From: Linderina pennispora
Taxonomy: Eukaryota; Kickxellomycota; Kickxellomycetes; Kickxellales; Kickxellaceae
Assembly (NCBI RefSeq): GCF_002104995.1
Contig: NW_024468374.1
Span: 1-29,146 of the forward strand
Reading direction: 5' to 3'
Length of the DNA stretch: 29,146 nt
In this document: positions 19,698 to 29,058 of the stretch, piece after piece
How the letters are laid out: every line of letters starts with the position of its first letter
Numbering within the stretch: the stretch's first letter is position 1
The notes under the pieces: model-generated
What the model was told of the DNA's origin: nothing
The model's database searches: none
Seen by the model: only the letters and a program-made list of their open reading frames with translations
Position numbers and translations under genes: made by a program

Positions 19698-19791
19698 CCT
19701 TTGTCGTCGCTCCTCGGCCTTTTGCCCCTCTTTGAAACGCTGACTGCTGCGAGTTGGCGACAAAGGATTACCAACCAGGAACTGGTTTTTT
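19698..19791 (+). ncRNA. Candidate structured small RNA
   Basis: CCTTTGTCG (19698-19706) pairs perfectly with CGACAAAGG (19758-19766), extended by TCGC/GCGA (707-710 with 749-752) around a five-base bulge. It is followed four bases later by a compact hairpin AACCAG-GAA-CTGGTT (19773-19787) running into a T tract ending at 19791, like a polymerase III terminator. A TATA box lies just upstream, as in U6-type promoters. No known RNA family was recognised. It could equally be leader structure in the MAPKK mRNA. Confidence 0.3.
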
Positions 19792-19931
19792 GCTCTTTAA
19801 GGGGTGTGTCTAAACCCCTCGGCGAGACAAAACAAACACAGCTCGCAGGTATTCCTAGTGCCCCCTGTTCTGTTCTTTATCTCTCCTTTCCCTCCTTCCT
19901 GTATTTACATTCTCTTTTATAATCTGGACAA

Positions 19932-21088
19932 ATGTCAAAGTCCGGTCTCCGTAAGAAACGCAACTTTAAGGGTCTCGCGCTGGGTATCAGCGATACTGCG
20001 CCGGGCGCAAATTTGAGCGGTGTTGGTGCGTCCCTGTCGGCGAATCCCGCAGCCCCGGCCAGTGCTGCTGTTGCTGCTGACGCCGACACTACTGTGTCCG
20101 AGGCCACCGGGCTGCCGCTAGAAATTGGACTCGAATTCAGACTTGACCTGCGCCCCGAGGACCTGGTACCCGAGAAGGAGATGGGTGAGGGTGCCGGCGG
20201 GACCGTGATGAAGGTCGTGCATAAGCCCACGCAGACAGTCATGGCCATGAAGGTACAGTTTCCGGCGACCATGACAGCAAGACCAACAGCACCAGAAGCC
20301 ATATAGGCAGGCAGGTATGACATGAGCTCAACATTTCTTTTGTTTGTGTGTAGATCATCCGCGCCGACGCTACAATCCTTCAGCAGGTTCTCAAGGAGCT
20401 CCAGATCCTGCACGAGTGCAACTCGCCGCACATCGTGTCATTCTACGGCGCATTCCCGCGCAACAACGGCGTGCAGATGTGCCTTGAGTTCATGGACCTG
20501 GGATCGTTTGACAATATCTACCACAAGCACGGGCCCATCCCGATGAACGTCATCGGCCGCCTGACCTTCTCGGTGCTCCAGGGTCTCATTTACCTGTACG
20601 AAGAGATGCGCGTCATGCACCGCGACATCAAGCCCTCGAACATCCTGCTCAACTCGTCCGGGTACATCAAGATCTGTGACTTTGGCATTTCCAAGGAGAT
20701 GATCAACTCGATCGCCGACACATTCGTCGGCACCGCCTCGTACATGTCTCCGGAGCGGATGCGCGGCAGCAGCTACACGGTCAAGTCCGATGTGTGGTCG
20801 CTGGGCCTGACGCTGATGGAGCTGGCGCTGGGCAAGTATCCGTTCAGACCCGAGGGCGAGACCCTGTCGATCTTTGAGATGCTAAACTACATTACCACCG
20901 AGGACCTGCCGAGTCTGTCGCCAGACCGGTTCCCGAAGGACTTTTGCGACATGGTCGACTCGTGCCTGGTCAAGGACCCGCAGGGCCGGCCGACACCGCG
21001 CGAGCTGCTCAGCCATCCGTTTGCCGTCACTTGCGCCAACGCCAAGGTCGACATTGCAAAGTGGGCGGCGTCGCTGGTGACCCCATGA
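19932..21088 (+). CDS. STE7: MAP kinase kinase, Ste7/Byr1 type, two exons
   Basis: Exons 19932-20252 and 20354-21088 (phase 0), 351 residues. The 101-nt intron has donor GTACAG, a GCTCAAC branch-like site and acceptor TGTAG. Residues 7-19 (RKKRNFKGLALGI) are a near copy of the Ste7 docking site for Fus3/Kss1. Kinase landmarks: GEGAGGTV (85-92), catalytic Lys at the splice junction (MAMK, K107), HRDIKPSN (196-203), DFG (216-218), activation loop S226-x3-T230 (SIADT, target of a MAPKKK), GTASYMSPERMRG, and VKSDVWSLGLTLME. It would phosphorylate the Thr-x-Tyr of a MAPK in a mating or growth cascade. The activation loop and docking site favour Ste7/Byr1 over Pbs2 or Mkk. Short N-terminus compared with yeast Ste7 (515 residues). 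Confidence 0.9.
20253..20353 (+). other. Intron of the MAPKK gene
   Basis: 101 nt between the VAIK-type lysine codon and IIRADAT. Reading through gives a stop at 20306. Confidence 0.85.
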
Positions 21089-21416
21089 AAGGGAGCACAC
21101 TGAACCTAATTTCCATTCCTTCTGTTGATTGTTATACGAGAATTATGACGACGATGCCCTTGGCTGTGTGTAGGAGAGGTTGCACATTTTGCCGAGTGGC
21201 TTATGTTGCTGACTACTATAAAAAGCATGCCTGCCTGCACATGAAGTGTGTTGTGGACGACAGACGGCTGCTCGCAATTAGCACAGGGAGTGGCGCCCTC
21301 GGATCTTGTTGACATGCACATTTTAGAGCTGCCGCTAAATTGGCACATCTCCTTTCCTCCCTAGCTCTGGGTGTTTCTGTTCTGCTTGAATATCTCAAGG
21401 GCTTTTTATTCTTCCA
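21089..21416. other. Intergenic between MAPKK and membrane protein genes
   Basis: 328 bases, tandem gene order. A TATAAAA-type element (CTATAAAAAGC) lies at 21215-21225, about 195 bases before ATG 21417. No other feature seen. Confidence 0.45.
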
Positions 21417-22664
21417 ATGTTTGCTATTATTCTGACAACCTTCTCGTACACCCTGGCTCTGGCGCTCTTCTGCCAGGCCCTGGGATCGGGCATCCGCCTC
21501 TCCTTCATGCGGGTCCCGCTCACGCCGCCCATCGCCCCACCGGCACTGCTGAAGGTCGCGGCCAAGTCAAAGAGCACAACCAACGCCTCTGCGCTGCCCC
21601 AGCTCCAGACGGTGCGGCCCGCGACCACATACAAGTGCAACAAGGACTTTTTCATCAGCTCCTGCGACGGCGGCGAATGCTCCGCCTACCAGAACCACCC
21701 GACATACCAGAGAGTCGTGCCCTATCTCAGCTACTGGCTGCTCGCCGCGCAGGCTACCCTGGGCGTTGCTGCCACATCATCGCTGGTTCTCACGTATATG
21801 TTTGAGATCCAGGACAGCTGCAGCCTGGTAGCAAGAATCTCAACTGTTGCGTTTTTCGCTGGCATCAGCATGCTGTTCCTGGCGTCGGCCGTGCAGACAC
21901 ATATCGTCAACGACATGTGCATCAAGATCTTCTTTATCATGCTGGTAGGATTTGCTGCACAGTTTGTGATGCTCGGGTTTATCCTGTCTTCAACGCTGTC
22001 AACCAGCATTGACGTGCGCACCCGCCTGTGCACCTTCGATATCACGCAGCCTGGCGACCAGTGGTTCAAGAACCTGCCAATGTACGCGGCGATTGCACAC
22101 TTTGTGCTCTCCTTTTTCTCCTCGATCTCAATCATCAATGGGGCACTCCGTCTCTGCCCGCACACGCGGTTCCTGTCACCGCGCGCCATCTACCATGCTT
22201 TGAAGGTATATCGTGGCCTCGGCCTGCTGCTTGTCAATGGCGTGACTGGCATCTGCCTGAGCATCTGTGTGATTGTGGTTGCGTGCTTCGGGCACTTCCA
22301 TTTCTCGCCTTACTGGGTGCTCCAGTGGGCGGTGATGTCGCGCATTGTGTCTGTGGCCTTGTGGCACCGTGCGATGACAGATCCAGCGGCGCCGGATGAT
22401 GCGGTCTGGGCCAAGCGGGCCGCAGATATTGAGCAGGGGCTGAGAAGAATGAAAGCCGCGGGGGCGCCAAGCCCGTCGGGGTCTGCTGTCACGGCTGTAC
22501 AGCGTCCTGACACAGTCGTGAGTAACCTGCAGCGCGTGCAAGGTGGATTCGAGAGACGGCCTTCGGGCAACGGAACCATGGTCGAGGGATCGCGGGGCTC
22601 CCAGTTTATTCCGCTGAACACTGCTAGAGCAATGTTTTCGCCTGGTGCGAGACACAATGCATAA
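21417..22664 (+). CDS. Multi-pass membrane protein, unknown function
   Basis: 415 residues, no intron. A hydrophobic N-terminus (about 5-22) could be a signal anchor, followed by a loop of about 80 residues with three cysteines (CNKDFFISSCDGGEC). Then six clear hydrophobic spans near 108-130, 138-160, 168-193, 220-245, 270-293 and 300-316. The C-terminal 90 residues are polar, with basic and Ser/Gly runs (GGFERRPSGNG), probably cytosolic. The layout (extracellular Cys loop, six to seven helices, cytosolic tail) is receptor-like but I see no motif of known receptors or transporters. Possibly a lineage-specific family. Codon bias matches the certain genes. Confidence 0.8.
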   Translation: MFAIILTTFSYTLALALFCQALGSGIRLSFMRVPLTPPIAPPALLKVAAKSKSTTNASALPQLQTVRPATTYKCNKDFFISSCDGGECSAYQNHPTYQRVVPYLSYWLLAAQATLGVAATSSLVLTYMFEIQDSCSLVARISTVAFFAGISMLFLASAVQTHIVNDMCIKIFFIMLVGFAAQFVMLGFILSSTLSTSIDVRTRLCTFDITQPGDQWFKNLPMYAAIAHFVLSFFSSISIINGALRLCPHTRFLSPRAIYHALKVYRGLGLLLVNGVTGICLSICVIVVACFGHFHFSPYWVLQWAVMSRIVSVALWHRAMTDPAAPDDAVWAKRAADIEQGLRRMKAAGAPSPSGSAVTAVQRPDTVVSNLQRVQGGFERRPSGNGTMVEGSRGSQFIPLNTARAMFSPGARHNA

Positions 22665-22794
22665 GCAATATATCGTTGCGAACCTGGGTAGAGTGGTGGA
22701 GTAATAGGATAACACATTAAAGATGAGCGCGATTGGTGATAGAAAAATAGCAGTGGCGCCTTCAGCAAAAAAAGAGGTGAAAGGTGGAAACGTG

Positions 22795-25137
22795 TTAGCT
22801 GTGCCTCCCTTTGCGCAGCGACAGTGGACTTGTTGGCTGCTGCTGGGGGTCTGCAGCCTGCATGCTGCCCGTGCACATCTCGACGCAGTCCTGGACCACA
22901 CTACATGCATGAAGGAGGCTACGTAGGTAGATGCCGGATTGTCGAGATACTGGCGAGCATCCGTTGCTATCATACTCCGGGTGCTCGCTCTCAACAGCCA
23001 CTTGCTCAATGTCTTTCCGTGCAGCATTAAGACAAGCACATAAGGCGGCTGCCTCTCTCTCCATGTCGACCACCATCGACGCGCCGTAAAAGTCGTCCTT
23101 CAGCGGGTCGTCCTGTGGAGCACTAGCAATAAAGTCAATAAACCGTTTCAGCCCGGGCTTGCATTCGTCAACAAAGGCGCTCATCGGCTGCATATATGGC
23201 TCCTTCATGGCGAAATCTGTCAAATTGGCAGCGCACTGCATGCCCTTGGCCATCAGCAACAGCGTCCTGCAGGCACTGGCACCTGGCATGCGCTCGACAA
23301 TGCCGAAGGATTTGGGCGAAACAATCGCCGGGCAGATTAGGCGTAGAAACACGAACCCACTGATGCACGAATACTCGACATTGTCGAGGTGGTGCATAGC
23401 GGCCTGCCGTACATGCGCAAAGATTCGGCACAAGACGCGCGGGCACGCCTCCATGTTGTCTTCGATACCGCTCCACATTATGCGCAGGAGCGCGACCAAC
23501 ACGCTCCAATGCTCCGCGACTACTTCGTTGGGCTCGAGTCGGCTCGGGTCTACCTCGCAGTAGTGATCAGAATATACAACATTGCGCACGACATCGCCGA
23601 TCGCCAGGTCGACGAACTGCAGCCCGACGGTCTTCATCAGCGTGTCCAGGGTGCGTGTTGCAACCGATGTGCTGCGGAACAGCAGGGTCGGGTCAGGCAC
23701 TGTCTGAGTGGCAATTTCATGGGCAATGACTGCCGAGATCCACGAGCACGTCTTGCCGCTGGAAATAGCCAGCTTTGTTATTGTCTCAACCAGCCAATCG
23801 GCAGACTGCGGCAGGATGGCAACAAGGTCGAAGATCAGCGTCGGCTGAGTATCAAGCAGCACCACTATTGTGTCGCGGTAGAACGGCTTGGTCAGCACAA
23901 TCAGGTCGTCGCAGCGGGCCTGGATATGGAGATCAGCGGACCGAAACGGCATAGACGGTAGCTGGCACATGTTCAGCACATCGTCGCTTTGGTATCTCCG
24001 CGGTGGTGCCGGTTCGCTGTCGCTGCTGCGCGCGCTGCTCCGCCGGCTGACCGACGGTTTGTTGTAGCTGGGCGGCCGCTCGAAGTGCCTGGTGTGCCGC
24101 TCTGCCTCTGGCCTTACATTGACTTCCAATGGCAAGTACATCCCCACTGTCTCATCGGCATCCGTCACATCGCCGTATACGAGCGGATACCACCCATCGT
24201 ACAGCTGCTTGCGCTGCATTGCATTGACAGGCACACGACAGTATCCAAGTAGCCCACCCGTCAGCCCATCCTGCTCCTTGTGGCACACAAACACATGCAG
24301 CGACTGCGACCTAGGAAGGCATCCAAAGTAGTACATGGTGTCCCACTTTGGCTCGCTTGTGCTGAACACTACGCTAGTCTGTGCCATGGGGATTCCGTCC
24401 AGAGTAATGATTGCGTGCGTGTCGCATGTCTTTGAGAATCTGCTGGTGCGGTTGATATTCAGCCAGATCGAGCGGTCGACGCGGAACATCAGCGGGGCAC
24501 AGCATGTGCTGGTGAGTGGCAGCGGCACTGGTCCGCTGATTGTCGGGTGGCAGTGAGCGCGCAGGCACGCCACCCACTCATTGCGCTCAAAGGCACGTCT
24601 TGTCGTCAAGTACAGGGCTATCGGATACGTCTTGAAGCACACTGGCTCATACGTCAGCGTCTCTGGACTCGAATCGTTTTCGTCACTCTGCTGCGCATCG
24701 CCAATCCCTGCGTCGACCAACCCGCCACTGCTATCCCGGCTCATCGACGACGTGTGTGATTCGCTCGTAGACATACACAGACTGCCAGACTCGCTCCCTG
24801 TATGGTACCTGCACATCAGCTCCTCGAATGCAGGCGCGGTAGGGCGGAGTCTAATATGGAAGCCATATGAGTTATCAAACAGAGACTGATCGGTGACCAT
24901 GATGTCTGTAGACTGGAGCTTGTCGATCTCGATATCTGCGACCTCAACCACGCTGGCTCCCTCAATGTCAAATAGCAGCAGGCTCACACAGTCCATGCAC
25001 CTCACGAGGGTGGCAATGTACGGCTCCCAGCAGCCACCGTCCACGAGCACGTGTGGCAGGGGCTTGACAACCTCGCCCGTGCCAAGCATGCGCACATAGA
25101 CCATGCCCGCCTTCAATATCCGGGTGTCGGATAGCAT
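22795..25137 (-). CDS. Ras GTPase-activating protein, PH-C2-RasGAP
   Basis: 780 residues from ATG 25137; the frame is open upstream to 25287 but without an ATG, so I use the first Met. Residues about 10-195 look like a split PH domain (insert rich in Ser/Asp at 110-160, closing helix FERNEWVACLRAH). About 220-345 is a C2 domain (ITLDGIPMAQTSVVFSTSEP, LLGYCRVPV). About 430-680 is the RasGAP domain, with the arginine finger in LLFRSTSVATR (R488) and the signature FLRLICPAIVSPKSFGI (597-613). It should speed GTP hydrolysis by Ras or Rsr1-type GTPases. Architecture resembles RASAL/SynGAP and fungal Bud2. Convergent with the membrane protein gene, 130 bases apart. Confidence 0.88.
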   Translation of the reverse strand: MLSDTRILKAGMVYVRMLGTGEVVKPLPHVLVDGGCWEPYIATLVRCMDCVSLLLFDIEGASVVEVADIEIDKLQSTDIMVTDQSLFDNSYGFHIRLRPTAPAFEELMCRYHTGSESGSLCMSTSESHTSSMSRDSSGGLVDAGIGDAQQSDENDSSPETLTYEPVCFKTYPIALYLTTRRAFERNEWVACLRAHCHPTISGPVPLPLTSTCCAPLMFRVDRSIWLNINRTSRFSKTCDTHAIITLDGIPMAQTSVVFSTSEPKWDTMYYFGCLPRSQSLHVFVCHKEQDGLTGGLLGYCRVPVNAMQRKQLYDGWYPLVYGDVTDADETVGMYLPLEVNVRPEAERHTRHFERPPSYNKPSVSRRSSARSSDSEPAPPRRYQSDDVLNMCQLPSMPFRSADLHIQARCDDLIVLTKPFYRDTIVVLLDTQPTLIFDLVAILPQSADWLVETITKLAISSGKTCSWISAVIAHEIATQTVPDPTLLFRSTSVATRTLDTLMKTVGLQFVDLAIGDVVRNVVYSDHYCEVDPSRLEPNEVVAEHWSVLVALLRIMWSGIEDNMEACPRVLCRIFAHVRQAAMHHLDNVEYSCISGFVFLRLICPAIVSPKSFGIVERMPGASACRTLLLMAKGMQCAANLTDFAMKEPYMQPMSAFVDECKPGLKRFIDFIASAPQDDPLKDDFYGASMVVDMEREAAALCACLNAARKDIEQVAVESEHPEYDSNGCSPVSRQSGIYLRSLLHACSVVQDCVEMCTGSMQAADPQQQPTSPLSLRKGRHS

Positions 25138-26603
25138 GTTAGAATACGAATGGAGGATGATATAAAAATGAGTAAAAAAGGTGCAGACGGGGTCACTTCG
25201 TTTCCGGACAGGAAAAATGTGTTTGTAGCGGGTGGAGGGTGGCGGATTTGTTGTGTGTGTTTTGATATAGTCACAATTGCACGGCACCCTTGTCGACGGT
25301 TATTTGTTGTCTCGCTGTTTGGCTGGGAAGAAGAGATTGTCCTCTGCGAAGCTACACATAAAGTGCTAGCAAAAAATCGATGCTGTTAATAAGATGGCGC
25401 CAATGGTGCAATGGGCCATGGAAACTGGTTCGGTTAGCTCGGTGCAGGTGTGGCGGGAGATCCAGAATGCGGCTTTATGTCAATGGGAGTTGGCGCATGC
25501 GTGTATAATGGCAGAATGTAGTGAAAGAAAAGATGAGGGGGAGAAGAAACGGGCAAAGCAAGAGGCTGTGGTTCGTCGTGCATTTTTATTTGTGTCGCCC
25601 ACCTTGCTTCGCCAAACCCATCTCTGCCTGCAGCTGCTTGCTTGTCTCTCCACTAATCGCTGTACGTGGTTGGTGCAAGTCACTGGCGCGTGTTTCGGCA
25701 AACACAGTGTGGCTGAGCAGCCCGTTTGGCCAAGGAAAGGACAGGCACCTCGGTTTCAAGCCATCCGTTTGCCCTGTTTGCGCAAGAAATCAGCATATGT
25801 GTCGGATGGGATCCAAGACGGTGATCTAAATGTGGTAGTGTCAATCGGCACGTCATGTACATGCCGACTATGCGGTTTGCAAAGGCCGAACACGCGAACA
25901 AGCAGCCCGTGCAAATTTAATTACCGACTGGGCTATGTCGAAATCACTTGCAACACGCGAGTGCTGGAAATGAATGCTAATGACACGGGTGATTCCAGCC
26001 CTGCAAGTCGCAGCCAACCACCACACAGCAGGTATATGGTGGTGAGGTCCCGCAGTCATGCATGCGTTTGGGACGGAGTCAGCTGTGCCATCGCGTTTTT
26101 TCCTTCCCTCTCGGCATCCCCCGGCAGCAGCCCAATATCGCCCATTCCGGAATGCACGCAGGAAGAAAAAAATTATGCATGCGTAGTGCTCCAAATATTT
26201 TTCGACTCAGGTCGATGTGGTTTTTTTTAGAGAGCATTCACGAAAATAAGCCCACTGTCTCCACAGACGAATTGGCTTGATCGCCCCACCCTCGCAGGCT
26301 TTTACTACTCTTCAAGTGAATCCTGCTGTCCATTAAAGCTTTGGATTCAAGGAGCCTCGCACCCCCCTTTTCTCCTCTGCTTTTTCTCCTCTTTCCACCA
26401 GATACTCTGCCTCTAGCTATTCAGCCATATGCTGCATCGTTGGTCTGTTTATGCCACAGCCCTTCTTTGTACTTTTTGAATTCACCACACACGAGCGCAT
26501 TTACAGTTGAGCCCGAGCGCCCTCCTCCTCACAACCCCCTACACTCCTCCACCGGGTCTCCATAGCAAAGCCCCAAGCCCTCACTAGCCTTGCGGTTTAT
26601 CCT
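25138..26603. other. Divergent intergenic region with a long open frame
   Basis: About 1.47 kb between the RasGAP and PAS genes. It includes an ATG-started 278-codon plus frame (25394-26230) with no recognisable domain, mixed codon choice and many Cys and Trp; I treat it as unproven. The last 250 bases are C/T-rich (CCCCCCTTTTCTCCTC-type), the likely promoter of the PAS gene. Confidence 0.45.
25394..26230 (+). CDS. Unproven 278-residue open frame
   Basis: ATG in context AAGATGG. No signal peptide, membrane span or known motif; composition is Cys-rich (15 or more) without regular spacing. Third-base bias is weaker than in the certain genes. Length alone makes chance less likely but not excluded. 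If real it is lineage-restricted. Confidence 0.2.
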   Translation: MAPMVQWAMETGSVSSVQVWREIQNAALCQWELAHACIMAECSERKDEGEKKRAKQEAVVRRAFLFVSPTLLRQTHLCLQLLACLSTNRCTWLVQVTGACFGKHSVAEQPVWPRKGQAPRFQAIRLPCLRKKSAYVSDGIQDGDLNVVVSIGTSCTCRLCGLQRPNTRTSSPCKFNYRLGYVEITCNTRVLEMNANDTGDSSPASRSQPPHSRYMVVRSRSHACVWDGVSCAIAFFPSLSASPGSSPISPIPECTQEEKNYACVVLQIFFDSGRCGFF

Positions 26604-28951
26604 ATGGCTCTGCTCGGACGCCAGCAGCAGGTAGGTTTCTGCTCCCAATTGCTATCTCTGCCAGTTCCTGAGGCGCAATGGCTGACGCTGTCCATTGCAT
26701 CAGTTGATTTATTTGCACAGCACACTCTATCCATTCAAAATGGACCCCTCTGCCTATCAGCAGAGATTAAAGGCGAGGAGCTGGACACAAACACCATTGT
26801 CTGTGCGGAGAGGGAGCCACTCTTGTGCGCATGGTCTAACCGCAAATTAGTGGTGCGCTAGGTTGGAATGGCAGGCGCAGCACTTTGCTACTGTCTCTGT
26901 CCCACCTTGGTACCCAGAAACAGCTACAAAACGATCGCATTGTCTCAAGCTAAAAACCCATTCTTACGTCTTTGTTTGTAGATAACCGAGCAGCTCAGAT
27001 TGAAATGCACTTGCCATAATGGACTGGCTGGCGACTGCCACCTGCGCTCGTTTGGCCTGTTTATCGCCAATGCGCAAAACGAGATCCAGCATGCCGACCA
27101 CGATGCCATTGAGGTTCTGCGTGGGCCAGCCGAAGAGTGGGATGCCGGGCGGATGGTACGGCTGCGCGACACGGCATGTTCAGGCGCACTGTCCAAGTAC
27201 TGGACGATCATCGAGTTTATGACCGTGGGCGAGGAATCGCCGACCACCGCAGAAAACAACCATCACTATGTGGTCGTTGAGCGCAGCGAGGATAGCTCTG
27301 TCAGATGGGTGCAAGCCTGTGTGCACCCGCTGGACTCGCAGCTATTCGTTTGGCACATCCGTGACATTAGCGGCTCTGTGCGGTGTTTGGAGCTGTCCAA
27401 GCCAGGCACAGCCGGCGAATATACGGTATCACTGGAGGCAGACGGCTACCCACACTCGATTCTGCTGACGCAGTCCGCCAGAGGCGCCTCCATCGGCAGA
27501 CCAGGAGGTGCGGGATACGCTGGTGTCGCTGCTGGAGGAGACGCTGGCGAGCGAGTCCTTTTCGGTGCTGCAACCTGACGGGGTTTGGCGCCATCGATAC
27601 AGTGTTTCCGCGGCGAATGCTGGGGTGGAGCGAGGAGGAGCTTCTGGAGCGGTCTTTTGTCGGGCTGCTGGCGCGGCAGGACCGAGGGTTCTTTTGTCGG
27701 CGCTGAAGAAGTGCTACAACGACGGTTTCCGCAGCGGCTGAACATCAAGGTGCTGGCAGGCGCTCAGACGGCGTACCGACTGCGACGTCACGGTGCTGAT
27801 GCCCGATGCAGCACAGCAGCTGGTGCTGGTTGTTCGCGTGAATGACCACCACAGCCAACCCGCATTGTCCCGGCCTGCAATGCGCATGCTTCGGTGGTTG
27901 CAGGTGGATTGTGCACATCCCTGCTCCTCCCTGTCAGCATCCTCGTCTCCTGGCCTGTCGACTTCATCCTCAGTCAATTCTACACCCGAGACCTCGCCCA
28001 CCCTGACAGCAACCACTGCGATGCCGCCGCATATGTTCCCACCCTTCAACCAGCACCCGCAGCCGCCGGCGGCTGCCCACAGCGAGCACGGGCGATTACG
28101 TCGATCGAGCAGCCGCGTGCACACCTCGTGCACATCTGACTGAGCAGTCGCCAGCCTCGCTGCTTGGCCAAGCAGCAGGTGCCCATGCCATTGCACGCAG
28201 TAACCACAGCAGCGCGTCTAGTCGCGCTGCCTCTGTGCTGGGCGACTATCCGGCTGCGCTGCCGGCGGTGCCGGACCACTCGCTGACGTCTCTGTCGCCG
28301 GTTTCCGACCATGTTATCAATCCCCACATTCCCCTGTCGCCCATTGCATCGTACATGGGTGTCGATGATGAGGCGGATTCGGACACGACGGCCGGAAGCG
28401 CGCGGCCCGTGCTCGGTCCATCTTGCCCGCAAAACCCGCCACTCTCGTCGTCGCAGCAAGGGGATTTCCCGATGTTCGAAGGGGCCAACATCAGCATTGC
28501 CATGAGCGATATATTTATCTGCCCGCCATCACTGGACTCGGCCTTGCCGCAGGGTGCTGCTGAACGAGTCTCTTCAATGAGCCCTGCGTCGACTCTGGCC
28601 TCAGGCAGGTCGCCAAGCAGCAGCAGCAACAGCAGCAGTGCGCCGCATCAGCAGCAGCCACGGAGACAGCAACGGCAAAGCGGACCCAGTGTTGTCGACG
28701 ATGTGTTTGCGCCATTGCTGGAGAAGATCAATCTGGGATCCATCCGCCCCCTGCACTTCAATGAGGACGAGTCCGATATGGTGGATACACGGAGCAACGC
28801 CGAGAGCACCCCGTCGTGGTTGGCCGGCGCTTCGGCTCAGAGCAGCAAGCCAGGAGGCTCGTTCAACGACCATGCCGACAGCATGGTGATGCGCAACCAG
28901 CGGCCAAAGTATCCATCTGTGTCCCAGACCTCGAAGAAGGCAAAAACATAG
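26604..28951 (+). CDS. PAS-domain protein, three exons, five +1 shifts
   Basis: Proposed exons: 26604-26630 (MALLGRQQQ), 26721-26849 or 26852 (contains TNTIVCAEREPLLCAWSNRK), and 26982-28951. Intron 1 has donor GTAGGT and acceptor CACAG; intron 2 ends TTTGTAG. The first part of exon 3 is intact (ITEQLRLKCTC ... WVQACVHPLDSQLFVW). Then the frame changes near 27501, 27572, 27691, 27776 and 28121, each time one extra base. A PAS core spans the breaks: LTGFGAIDTVFPRRMLGWSE then EELLERSFVGLLARQDRGFF. The C-terminal 330 residues are Ser/Pro-rich with a poly-Ser and Gln-rich run (about 28610-28680) and basic tail ending SKKAKT. PAS domains sense light, redox or ligands; no DNA-binding domain is seen. 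Regions between breaks read well, so I favour uncorrected assembly insertions. Confidence 0.65.
28610..28680 (+). repeat. AGC/CAG low-complexity run in the PAS gene
   Basis: Imperfect AGC/CAG/CAA triplets coding Ser then Gln runs. Likely unstable in length. Confidence 0.7.
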
Positions 28952-29058
28952 TATACCCTCATTGTACATCATCACTTTACGTTTACTTTTACATCGCATT
29001 ATCCTCCCCCAGACTTGATGATATGCGAAAGACAGAGTAGTACATTAAACCCCCCCTG

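Noticed and set aside
22176-23039. 287-codon minus-strand frame
   Set aside because: Runs through the 3' ends of two convergent genes in the wrong frame for the RasGAP.
27501-28121. Programmed +1 frameshifting as a new decoding system
   Set aside because: All shifts are +1, but the sites share no heptamer or stop codon context and intact long genes in the window need none; assembly insertion is simpler.
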